Source: an uncultured Limnohabitans sp. (lineage in GTDB: Bacteria; Pseudomonadota; Gammaproteobacteria; Burkholderiales; Burkholderiaceae_C). From it: a DNA stretch of 6,805 nucleotides. The first letter of the stretch is position 1; each line of letters begins with the position of its first letter. Location: NCBI RefSeq assembly GCF_937889215.1, contig NZ_CALBEX010000203.1, positions 1 to 6,805 of the forward strand, in the 5' to 3' direction. A model generated the notes under the pieces. That model was not told the origin of the DNA and made no database searches. It worked only from the letters and a program-made list of their open reading frames with translations. A program made the position numbers and the translations under genes. Below are positions 1-6,805 of this stretch, piece after piece.

Positions 1-255
1 TGTGAAGAGTATTCAGTAAATCATACAATAGATAACCAAAATTCTTCAAGTAGTTTTTGGGTAGCCAACAGCTTTCCTTTAAAAAACAAAACAGTTCCTT
101 TTTTAGGTATGTATGCAAACAATCCTCATATAAAAGGATTTGTGTTAGAGTTTAACACCAAAACCCAAAACCAAAACATCACTACTAGAGTTACAAAAAT
201 AGAAGATAAAACCACAAAAATTAATACAAACGAGTACAAATCAATTGGAATGTAA
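1..255 (+). CDS. Hypothetical protein, C-terminal part (5' end outside window), Bacteroidota-like
   Basis: Frame 1 is open from the first base to a TAA at 253-255, giving 84 residues of a protein whose start lies outside the window. I do not recognise the family and see no catalytic motif, membrane segment or repeat. The fragment is rich in Lys, Asn, Thr and Ser and ends ...NEYKSIGM. Codon use is strongly A/T-biased: every Lys is AAA, all three Leu are TTA, and Arg is AGA. The stretch is about 29% G+C, against roughly 58% in a sampled line of the kinase gene near the other end. Such composition is typical of Flavobacteriia and foreign to the rest of the window. The open frame with consistent codon bias makes real coding likely. 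Its function is unknown, and its link to the downstream genes is doubtful because of the break at ~300-315. Confidence 0.6.
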   Translation, partial: CEEYSVNHTIDNQNSSSSFWVANSFPLKNKTVPFLGMYANNPHIKGFVLEFNTKTQNQNITTRVTKIEDKTTKINTNEYKSIGM

Positions 256-273
256 TCCTTAAAAACTACAACT

Positions 274-318
274 ATGAAAACAAAGTTTACTAAATACTTG
301 CAAGCAAAGCTTGGGTAG
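274..318 (+). pseudogene. Truncated start of a second Bacteroidota-like gene, cut at the composition break
   Basis: An ATG at 274-276 lies 18 bases after the stop of the preceding frame and opens a reading frame beginning MKTKFTKYL, a typical low-G+C gene start. It reaches a TAG at 316-318 after only 14 codons. The A-rich leader before the ATG has no Shine-Dalgarno sequence, as is usual in Bacteroidota. The last codons (CAA GCA AAG CTT GGG) fall where the composition changes, so the frame probably belonged to a longer gene whose remainder is missing. The alternative is that the ATG is fortuitous and no gene ever started here. The inference rests on spacing, composition and position only. Confidence 0.35.
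297..315. other. Probable chimeric junction or transfer breakpoint
   Basis: G+C content rises from 15/60 in bases 241-300 to 31/60 in 301-360, and everything downstream reads as betaproteobacterial. The transition contains an 8-base palindrome CTTGCAAG (297-304), a short inverted repeat CAAGC/GCTTG (301-305 and 309-313) and a HindIII site AAGCTT (307-312). Nothing resembling an integrase gene, insertion-sequence end or target-site duplication is visible. An assembly or amplification chimera between two organisms is therefore the simplest reading. True horizontal transfer is possible but less supported. The exact base of the junction cannot be fixed from this sequence alone. Confidence 0.6.
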
Positions 319-471
319 CTGGCATGGCTGAAAAGCGCTTGTAGGGCTTGCTGTGCATTTCACTGGCAAGTCACGCCAAGCAATGATTTTGGTGTTTTCA
401 ATAAAAATTGTGTCAAAATCCAGATAAAACTGATATCCTTGTACTTTCAGTTTAGCGCGGAGAATTAAAAC
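319..471 (+). promoter_or_regulatory. AT-rich leader of the response-regulator operon, with ribosome binding site
   Basis: No gene is seen in this 153-base stretch. It becomes AT-rich after about 383, as expected for a promoter region. Candidate hexamers TTGTGT (408-413) and TGATAT (431-436), 17 bases apart, match the sigma-70 consensus only weakly, so the promoter position is uncertain. A clear Shine-Dalgarno GGAG sits at 459-462, nine bases before the ATG at 472, and this fixes the response-regulator start. If the junction near 300-315 is artificial, the true upstream part of this regulatory region is missing. Confidence 0.4.
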
Positions 472-1077
472 ATGACTGTTTATGTCATCGACGACCACCC
501 TTTGATGCGTGATGCACTCACCATGCTGCTTCACCGCGTGAAACCGGGTCTCAAAATCATTCCCATTCACAAATTGAATGTGGTGGAGTCGACCGTTGAA
601 AAGAACGGCCCTCCAGAACTTTTCTGTCTCGATCTGCAACTGCCTGACACCCTGGGTGTCTCTGGCGTGCAGGTGCTCAAATCCAAATTTCCAGACGTCC
701 CTTTGGTGGTGGTCACCAGCTCCAGCGCCAGCGAATACGAAGCGCGCTGCCTGGAAGCAGGCGCAGATGGTTTCATTGAAAAATCCAACAGCCCCGCGCT
801 CATCATTGCCGGATTGCGCAGCCTATTGGTGACCGAAGAAGCTGCGGCCATCGAAGACGCTGCAGTGCCCGCCGGCCCTACCAAACTGTCAAAACGTCAA
901 AAGCAGTTGATTTTGATGTTGGACCAAGGCCTGTCCAACCGCGAGATTGCCGAGAAATTGGAAATCAGCGAACACACCGTCAAAGTGCATTTTTGGCGTT
1001 TGTTCCGCCGCTTGGGGGTCAACAGCCGTACACAAGCCTTGCACTTCGCTCGAACCAACGGCTGGCTGGGCATTTAA
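472..1077 (+). CDS. LuxR/NarL-family two-component response regulator
   Basis: This 201-residue cytoplasmic protein has the standard two-domain layout of NarL/FixJ-type regulators. An N-terminal receiver domain (about residues 2-120) carries the acidic pair D7-D8, phospho-acceptor D54 in LDLQLPD, the T82/S83 switch position and the conserved K104. A linker rich in Ala, Glu and Pro (about 121-137) leads to a LuxR-type helix-turn-helix (about 138-195) with LSKRQ, GLSNREIAEKLEIS and HTVKVH. It should bind DNA after phosphorylation by a sensor kinase. No kinase gene is in the window, so it is an orphan here and its signal and targets cannot be named. The start is supported by GGAG nine bases upstream. 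The gene is followed 13 bases later by the tautomerase-SnoaL gene on the same strand, so the two are probably co-transcribed. Confidence 0.9.
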   Translation: MTVYVIDDHPLMRDALTMLLHRVKPGLKIIPIHKLNVVESTVEKNGPPELFCLDLQLPDTLGVSGVQVLKSKFPDVPLVVVTSSSASEYEARCLEAGADGFIEKSNSPALIIAGLRSLLVTEEAAAIEDAAVPAGPTKLSKRQKQLILMLDQGLSNREIAEKLEISEHTVKVHFWRLFRRLGVNSRTQALHFARTNGWLGI

Positions 1078-1090
1078 AGGCTGCACGCAC

Positions 1091-1648
1091 ATGCCTGTGG
1101 TCTCCATCACGCTGCTGCCCGGCTACGACACCGACACGCAGCACCGCATGGTCAACCGCGTGGCCAATGCGGTTCGCTCGGTGATTGCCACGCCAGAGGC
1201 TGGCACCACGGTGTTCATCAACGAAGTCAGCACCTACCGGCGCGACGGCAAAGTGTTCAGTGGCGGCCGTGATCCCCACCCCGTGGCCTCGGATGTGGTG
1301 AACGCTTTTTTAGAGGCCATGCAAGCGCGAGATTTGGAAGCGGCGCAGTCTTTTTTGTACCCCCACTTCAAAATGTGTTTTCCCGGCGGCGTTGTGATGC
1401 ACTCGCTGCCCGACATGGTGGCTTGGGCGCAGCAACGCTACAGCCGCATGGCCAAGCAATACGAACGGTTCGACGAGAGCTGGCAAGGCGATGCCACAGT
1501 GGTTTTTTGCCAAGGTACCTTGCAAGGCCAATGGCCCAACGGAGAGAACTTCTCGGGCATTCGCTTCCTGGACCGCATGGAAGTCGTGGATGGCTTGATC
1601 ACACGCCAAGACGTTTGGAACGACTTGGCCGAACACCGCCAAGCTTGA
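1091..1648 (+). CDS. Tautomerase-SnoaL (NTF2-like) fusion protein
   Basis: The 185-residue product joins two small folds. Residues 1-63 resemble the 4-oxalocrotonate tautomerase family: Met1 is followed by Pro2, which becomes the N-terminal catalytic proline once Met is removed, and the module ends in a VFINEV...SGGR pattern as in that family. Residues ~65-185 resemble a SnoaL/NTF2-like domain, starting with VVNAFLEAMQARDLEAA and ending with a GLITRQDVWNDL strand; such domains often bind or convert small hydrophobic substrates. The frame is open further upstream, to 947, but that part overlaps the response regulator. The ATG at 1091 is chosen because it puts Pro at position 2 and follows AAAGG (1076-1080) by ten bases. 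An isomerase acting on an unknown keto/enol-type substrate is inferred; the substrate is not evident. Confidence 0.8.
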   Translation: MPVVSITLLPGYDTDTQHRMVNRVANAVRSVIATPEAGTTVFINEVSTYRRDGKVFSGGRDPHPVASDVVNAFLEAMQARDLEAAQSFLYPHFKMCFPGGVVMHSLPDMVAWAQQRYSRMAKQYERFDESWQGDATVVFCQGTLQGQWPNGENFSGIRFLDRMEVVDGLITRQDVWNDLAEHRQA

Positions 1649-1689
1649 TCAGCCCCATGTCGCCGCACCGCTCGGCACTGTCCTAGGCA

Positions 1690-1716
1690 GAGGCTAAGGC
1701 CTCAATCTTCTTTTTT
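1690..1716 (+). terminator. Possible weak intrinsic terminator of the response-regulator operon
   Basis: A short GC-rich hairpin GAGGC-TAAG-GCCTC (1690-1703) lies 41 bases after the tautomerase-fusion stop. It is followed by a T-rich run (TCTTCTTTTTT, 1706-1716). The stem is only five base pairs, so termination would be weak. The T-rich part is also the last codons of the convergent lipoprotein gene (its KKED tail), so the run may simply reflect lysine codons. Confidence 0.35.
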
Positions 1717-1872
1717 GTTGATGATGTCGGGCGTCACAGCATCGACCACATTGACCACTGTTTTGACACCGTACACCACTGTGGATGCGGCCAAATCTGC
1801 GATGGCCAGAACCGTGCAGCCCTGCAACAAAAAGGCCATGCACGTCATGCCGATCAGTGTTAAAAATTTCAT
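1702..1872 (-). CDS. Small lipoprotein, likely the NF038104 family
   Basis: This 56-residue protein has a classic lipoprotein signal: M-K-F at the start, a hydrophobic stretch (about residues 4-16) and a lipobox L16-Q-G-C19. Cys19 would be lipidated, leaving a mature peptide of 38 residues, probably held at the inner or outer membrane facing the periplasm. The mature part is rich in Ala and Val (ADLAASTVVYGVKTVVNVVDAVTP) with a charged tail NKKED, which fits the short NF038104-type lipoproteins of proteobacteria as I remember them. Its function is unknown. The frame is open upstream to 1905, but the ATG at 1872 gives a proper signal peptide and has AGGG (1881-1884) eight bases ahead. The gene is convergent with the tautomerase fusion and lies downstream of the tRNA-Ser terminator, so it probably has its own promoter. 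Confidence 0.8.
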   Translation of the reverse strand: MKFLTLIGMTCMAFLLQGCTVLAIADLAASTVVYGVKTVVNVVDAVTPDIINKKED

Positions 1873-1891
1873 CTGTGTGGCCCTGAAAAAT

Positions 1892-1907
1892 CGGTGATAA
1901 ATCACCG
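1892..1907 (-). promoter_or_regulatory. Palindrome overlapping a candidate promoter of the lipoprotein gene
   Basis: CGGTGAT and ATCACCG form a perfect 7-base inverted repeat separated by only two bases, 20 bases upstream of the lipoprotein start. Two bases are too few for a good hairpin loop, so a binding site for a dimeric regulator is at least as likely as an RNA hairpin. On the minus strand a weak promoter can be drawn: TTGCGG (1917-1922) and TATCAC (1894-1899) with a 17-base spacer, which would place the palindrome over the -10 element. The promoter assignment is tentative and the repeat itself is certain. Confidence 0.35.
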
Positions 1908-1908
1908 T

Positions 1909-1943
1909 AAAAAAACCCGCAATTGAAAAACAACTGCGGGTTT
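1909..1943 (-). terminator. Strong intrinsic terminator after tRNA-Ser
   Basis: On the minus strand AAACCCGCAGTTG pairs with CAATTGCGGGTTT (1943-1931 with 1925-1913) around a five-base loop. This gives a stem of 13 positions with a single mismatch. It is followed by a run of seven T in the transcript (1915-1909). It begins seven bases after the tRNA 3' CCA, so it should end the tRNA transcript and also any read-through from fkpB-ispH-serS. Confidence 0.85.
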
Positions 1944-1949
1944 GTTCAC

Positions 1950-2039
<90 letters not shown>

Positions 2040-2067
2040 TGATTCGGTGTCGTTTGTCGAAGCCGAT

Positions 2068-4350
<2,283 letters not shown>

Positions 4351-4351
<1 letters not shown>

Positions 4352-4794
4352 CACAGCACTCCAATCAGTTCAACTTCAAAGGTCACAGGCTGACCGGCCA
4401 GCGGGTGGTTGAAGTCAAACAACACCGCGCCCTCCTCGTTCACTTGCAGCACCGTCCCGGCGTAAGAGCCCAACCCGTCGGGCGTGGGGAACTGCACCAC
4501 ATCGCCCGCCGCATATTTCTCGGTCGGGTCACCCAACTCGTTGAGCAGCTTGCGCGCCACCCACTGCTGCATGTCCGCAATGTGCTCTCCAAACGCCTCC
4601 CCTGCCGGAATTTCCATCACCACCCGCGTGCCCTCGGCCAGGCCCAGCAAGCGCTGCTCCAAGGCGGGCGACAAGGTGCCCGAGCCCAGCGACATGGTGG
4701 CGGGCTTTTCGTTGAAGGTGTTGATGATGTCACCCTGCGGCCCGGCCAGGCGGTAGTGAAGCGTCAAGAAAGAGGCGGGTTCGACAATGGACAT
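4351..4794 (-). CDS. fkpB: FKBP-type peptidyl-prolyl isomerase FkpB (SlpA)
   Basis: This is a cytoplasmic prolyl isomerase of the SlpA/SlyD-like branch of FKBPs, with an inserted chaperone-type (IF) flap domain. The 147-residue length is close to the E. coli protein (149, from memory). Features recalling SlpA are [20 protein letters not shown] (residues 36-55), the AFGEHI segment and the C-terminal [20 protein letters not shown], where NHPLAG is a family hallmark. There is no long His-rich metal-binding tail as in SlyD. The frame is open further upstream to a TTG at 4827, but the extension is Ala-rich and unsupported, so ATG 4794 is chosen although its Shine-Dalgarno is poor. It is the first gene of the fkpB-ispH-serS operon and is divergent from radC. 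Linkage to ispH is widespread, but no functional connection is known to me. Confidence 0.92.
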
Positions 4795-4847
4795 AAGGGT
4801 TTTCTGGAGTGCCGCAAACGCGGCCAAACGGGCATAAAGAAGACATT

Positions 4848-4877
4848 ATTGTAAAAAGCCCGGCCGACCCGCTCCAA
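4848..4877 (-). promoter_or_regulatory. Candidate sigma-70 promoter of the fkpB-ispH-serS operon
   Basis: In the 130-base divergent region (4795-4924) the minus strand carries TACAAT (4853-4848), five of six to the -10 consensus. Upstream is TTGGAG (4877-4872), three of six to the -35 consensus, with an 18-base spacer. Transcription would begin near 4841, giving a leader of about 46 bases. No similarly good promoter for radC is visible on the plus strand. Confidence 0.45.
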
Positions 4878-4924
4878 CAAAGGGGCAAGCGTGACCGAAG
4901 GCTGCTCCAGGGAGGGGCTTCAAC

Positions 4925-5596
4925 ATGAGCATCAAGGATCTGCCACTCGATGCGCGTCCGCGCGAAAAATTGCTCGGCCGAGGCCCGCAGGCGCTGAGCG
5001 ATGTGGAGCTTTTGGCCATCTTGCTGCGCACCGGCATGGCGGGCAAAAACGTGTTCCAGCTGTCCGAAGAGCTGCTCGGTTCTGACGGTATCGCGGGCTT
5101 GCTGCAGGCCACGGTGCAGTCACTCCAACGGGTCAAAGGCCTGGGGCCTGCCAAACAGGCCGAGTTGCTGGCCGTGTTCGAGCTGTCACGCCGTGCCCTG
5201 AGCCAGCGCCTGAAAGAGCGTGAGGTTTTTCACACGCCGGGCGCCGTTAAACAGTATTTGCATCTGCAACTGGCGCACAAAAACCACGAAGTCTTTGCGG
5301 TGCTGTTTCTGGACAGCCAAAACCGCATGTTGGCCCTGGAGGAGCTTTTTCGGGGCACCCTCAGCCAAACCAGCGTGTACCCGCGAGAGGTGGTCATGCG
5401 CGCCCTGCACCATCAGGCTGCCGCCGTGGTGTTAAGTCACAACCACCCGAGCGGCTCGGTGCAGCCCAGCCGGGCCGACGAGCATCTGACCCAGACCCTT
5501 AAAGCCTCTTTGGCCCTGGTGGATGTGCGCGTGCTCGACCACATCATCGTCAGCCAGGGCAAGACCCTGTCGATGGCGGAGCAAGGCTTGATGTGA
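4925..5596 (+). CDS. radC: RadC family protein (JAB/MPN+ metallo-domain)
   Basis: The 223-residue product has the full RadC layout. An N-terminal domain contains [10 protein letters not shown] and [15 protein letters not shown] (residues 11-37), a helix-hairpin-helix segment [12 protein letters not shown] lies at 70-81, and a C-terminal JAMM/MPN+ domain spans about 100-223. The zinc-binding motif HxHx7SxxD is intact: H172, H174, S182, D185, with E139/E140 as the upstream acidic residue. This suggests a metal-dependent hydrolase. The biochemical role of RadC is unsettled: the original DNA-repair phenotype in E. coli is now attributed to recG, and the name is kept by tradition. The ATG at 4925 follows GGAGG (4911-4915) by nine bases. 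It is divergent from fkpB, an arrangement I believe is common in Burkholderiales. No strong terminator follows, so the kinase and purT may be read from the same transcript. Confidence 0.95.
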   Translation: MSIKDLPLDARPREKLLGRGPQALSDVELLAILLRTGMAGKNVFQLSEELLGSDGIAGLLQATVQSLQRVKGLGPAKQAELLAVFELSRRALSQRLKEREVFHTPGAVKQYLHLQLAHKNHEVFAVLFLDSQNRMLALEELFRGTLSQTSVYPREVVMRALHHQAAAVVLSHNHPSGSVQPSRADEHLTQTLKASLALVDVRVLDHIIVSQGKTLSMAEQGLM

Positions 5597-5637
5597 GCGA
5601 CCGCTAAACTCGGTGTTTTTCATTTTTGAAGCCCGTC

Positions 5638-6642
5638 ATGTCCCACTACCACCTCTACGCCATCGGCAACGCCTTGGTCGACACCGAATACGAAGTCTCC
5701 GATGAACTGCTGAACGCCATGGGCGTGAGCAAGCGCCACATGACGCTGATCGACACTCCCCAACGCGCAGAACTGCTGACCCATGTGCAAGGCTTGCACG
5801 CTCGCCGCACCGGCGGCGGCTCGGCCGGTAACACGGTGGTGGCGCTGGCCCAATTGGGCGGCAAAGCGTTTTATTCGTGCCGTGTGGCCGACGATGAACT
5901 GGGCGCGTTTTACAGCCAAGACCTGCAAGCCAACGGCGTGACCACCAACCTGACCCACACACAGGCGCAAGAAGGCCAAACCGGCAGCTGCATGGTGCTG
6001 GTCACCCCCGACGCCGAGCGCAGCATGTGCACATTTTTGGGTGCCACCTCGCAGCTGGACGCCTCGGCCCTGCACCCGCAAGACATTGCCAAGTCCAAAA
6101 TTTATTACATGGAAGGCTACCTGGCCGCCTCGCCCTCGGGCCTCGAAGCTGCAGTTCAAGGCCGCCAAATCGCCACCGAACACAAAGTGGCCACGGCCCT
6201 CACACTCAGCGATGTGAGCATGATCAACTTCTGCCGCGCAGGCCTCGAAGCCATGGTTGGCGACGGCCTGGACTATTTGTTTGCCAACGAAGAAGAAGCG
6301 CAAACCTGGTGCGGCAGCACCGACCTGGATGTCATCATTGGCCAACTGTCGGCTTTGGCCAAAACCGTCTGCCTGACGCGGGGGCCCAAGGGCTGCATCG
6401 TGGTGCAAGGCCAGCATCGCATCGAAGTGCCTGCTGTGCCCACAAAGGCCGTGGACACCAACGGTGCCGGCGACATGTTTGCCGGAGCCTTTTTATTCGG
6501 CATCACCCACGGCCAAAGCCCGGCACAAGCCGCTGCCCTGGCCAACCGCGCCGCCGCTGCCGTGGTCAGCCAACACGGCAACCGCTTGACACAGGCGCAA
6601 ATGCAAGCCATTTACGCCGAATTTCAAAAGGCCTCGTCATGA
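5638..6642 (+). CDS. PfkB-family carbohydrate/nucleoside kinase, adenosine kinase-like
   Basis: This 334-residue ribokinase-fold enzyme opens with [12 protein letters not shown], has the N-terminal glycine-rich PfkB signature GGGSAGN (59-65), and carries the C-terminal signature [13 protein letters not shown] (273-285) with the anion hole GAG and catalytic base D279. The overall look is that of the adenosine kinase-like subgroup, which phosphorylates a nucleoside or sugar with ATP; the exact substrate (adenosine, inosine/guanosine or a sugar) cannot be decided by eye. The frame is open to a TTG at 5626, but ATG 5638 is the better start; the upstream GAAG is a weak ribosome site seven bases away. 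It starts 41 bases after radC and its stop overlaps the purT start (ATGA). Co-translation with a purine-synthesis gene favours a purine nucleoside as substrate, which is an inference from context. Confidence 0.9.
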   Translation: MSHYHLYAIGNALVDTEYEVSDELLNAMGVSKRHMTLIDTPQRAELLTHVQGLHARRTGGGSAGNTVVALAQLGGKAFYSCRVADDELGAFYSQDLQANGVTTNLTHTQAQEGQTGSCMVLVTPDAERSMCTFLGATSQLDASALHPQDIAKSKIYYMEGYLAASPSGLEAAVQGRQIATEHKVATALTLSDVSMINFCRAGLEAMVGDGLDYLFANEEEAQTWCGSTDLDVIIGQLSALAKTVCLTRGPKGCIVVQGQHRIEVPAVPTKAVDTNGAGDMFAGAFLFGITHGQSPAQAAALANRAAAAVVSQHGNRLTQAQMQAIYAEFQKASS

Positions 6643-6805
6643 AAAAAATCCTGCTTTTGGGCTCTGGTGAACTGGGCAAAGAATTCGTCATCAGCGCCAA
6701 GCGCCTGGGCTGCTATGTGATTGCATGCGACAGCTATGCAGGCGCGCCCGCCATGCAAGTGGCAGACGAGTTTTGCGTCTTCAGCATGCTCGACGAGGCG
6801 GCATT
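6639..6805 (+). CDS. purT: Formate-dependent phosphoribosylglycinamide formyltransferase (PurT), N-terminal part
   Basis: The gene begins at ATG 6639 within the kinase stop (ATGA overlap) and runs off the window after 55 codons. The start of the protein, [20 protein letters not shown], is the glycine-rich nucleotide-binding loop of the ATP-grasp pre-domain. [20 protein letters not shown] and the later SMLD match the N-terminal region of E. coli PurT as remembered. The enzyme makes formyl-GAR from GAR, formate and ATP in purine synthesis, an alternative to the folate-dependent PurN. AAAAGG (6626-6631) lies seven bases before the start. This N-terminus is shorter than that of E. coli, which has about 15 extra residues before the loop. 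The catalytic ATP-grasp domain is outside the window. Confidence 0.93.
   Translation, partial: MKKILLLGSGELGKEFVISAKRLGCYVIACDSYAGAPAMQVADEFCVFSMLDEAA

Noticed and set aside
259..639. Open frame of 126 codons on the minus strand spanning the junction
   Set aside because: It crosses the composition break, overlaps the start of a convincing response regulator and its product shows no recognisable motif. It is an antisense by-product.
947..1090. Upstream extension of the tautomerase-fusion frame
   Set aside because: The extension lies within the response-regulator HTH coding region in another frame. The start at 1091 has a ribosome site and places the catalytic Pro at position 2.
1641..1646. 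Second HindIII site AAGCTT at the tautomerase-fusion stop, as a sign of another ligation junction
   Set aside because: Composition and reading frame are continuous across it. A single six-base site is expected by chance, so it gives no evidence of a second breakpoint. This also weakens the HindIII argument at 307.
5597..5630. Hairpin-like ACCG...CGGT followed by T-run after radC
   Set aside because: The stem is only four base pairs with a seven-base loop, too weak to call an intrinsic terminator.
5620..6417. Minus-strand open frame of 265 codons opposite the PfkB-family kinase
   Set aside because: The kinase carries both PfkB signatures in the plus frame. The antisense frame is a shadow with biased Ala/His/Gly composition.

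Overview
Most of this window (about position 310 to the end) looks like ordinary chromosome of a betaproteobacterium of the order Burkholderiales, most like a freshwater Comamonadaceae (Limnohabitans/Rhodoferax-type). That call rests on the moderately high G+C, CTG/GCC-rich codon use, the fkpB-ispH pair divergent from radC, and the general look of the proteins. It is an inference from gene content, not a search result. The first ~300 bases are different: about 29% G+C by hand count (87 of 300), all-AAA lysine and all-TTA leucine codons, and a Lys/Asn/Thr-rich product. They resemble Bacteroidota (Flavobacteria-like) DNA. The change is abrupt near 300-315 and interrupts a second low-G+C reading frame, so the contig is probably chimeric there.

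Layout: (1) 1-~310, foreign-looking end of a hypothetical gene plus the first codons of a second one. (2) ~310-471, an AT-rich leader without a gene. (3) 472-1648, a plus-strand pair: a NarL/LuxR-type response regulator and a tautomerase-SnoaL fusion protein. (4) 1702-1872, a small lipoprotein gene on the minus strand, convergent with that pair. (5) 1909-2039, tRNA-Ser(CGA) and its intrinsic terminator, minus strand. (6) 2074-4794, a tightly packed minus-strand operon read fkpB, ispH, serS and probably on into the tRNA gene. (7) 4925-5596, radC on the plus strand, divergent from fkpB across a 130-base promoter region. (8) 5638-6805, a PfkB-family (adenosine kinase-like) gene whose stop overlaps the start of purT, which runs off the window.

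The genes are mostly housekeeping: protein folding (FkpB), the last step of the MEP isoprenoid pathway (IspH), serine charging of tRNA (SerRS) beside a substrate tRNA, and purine metabolism (kinase plus PurT). Coupling signals are clear: fkpB/ispH overlap at TGATG, ispH/serS overlap by 8 bases, and the kinase/purT overlap is ATGA. I see no mobile element, CRISPR array, phage gene or defence system, and no convincing new system. The points worth a second look are the composition break at ~300-315, the tautomerase-SnoaL fusion paired with an orphan response regulator, the serS/tRNA-Ser linkage, and a palindrome in front of the lipoprotein gene.
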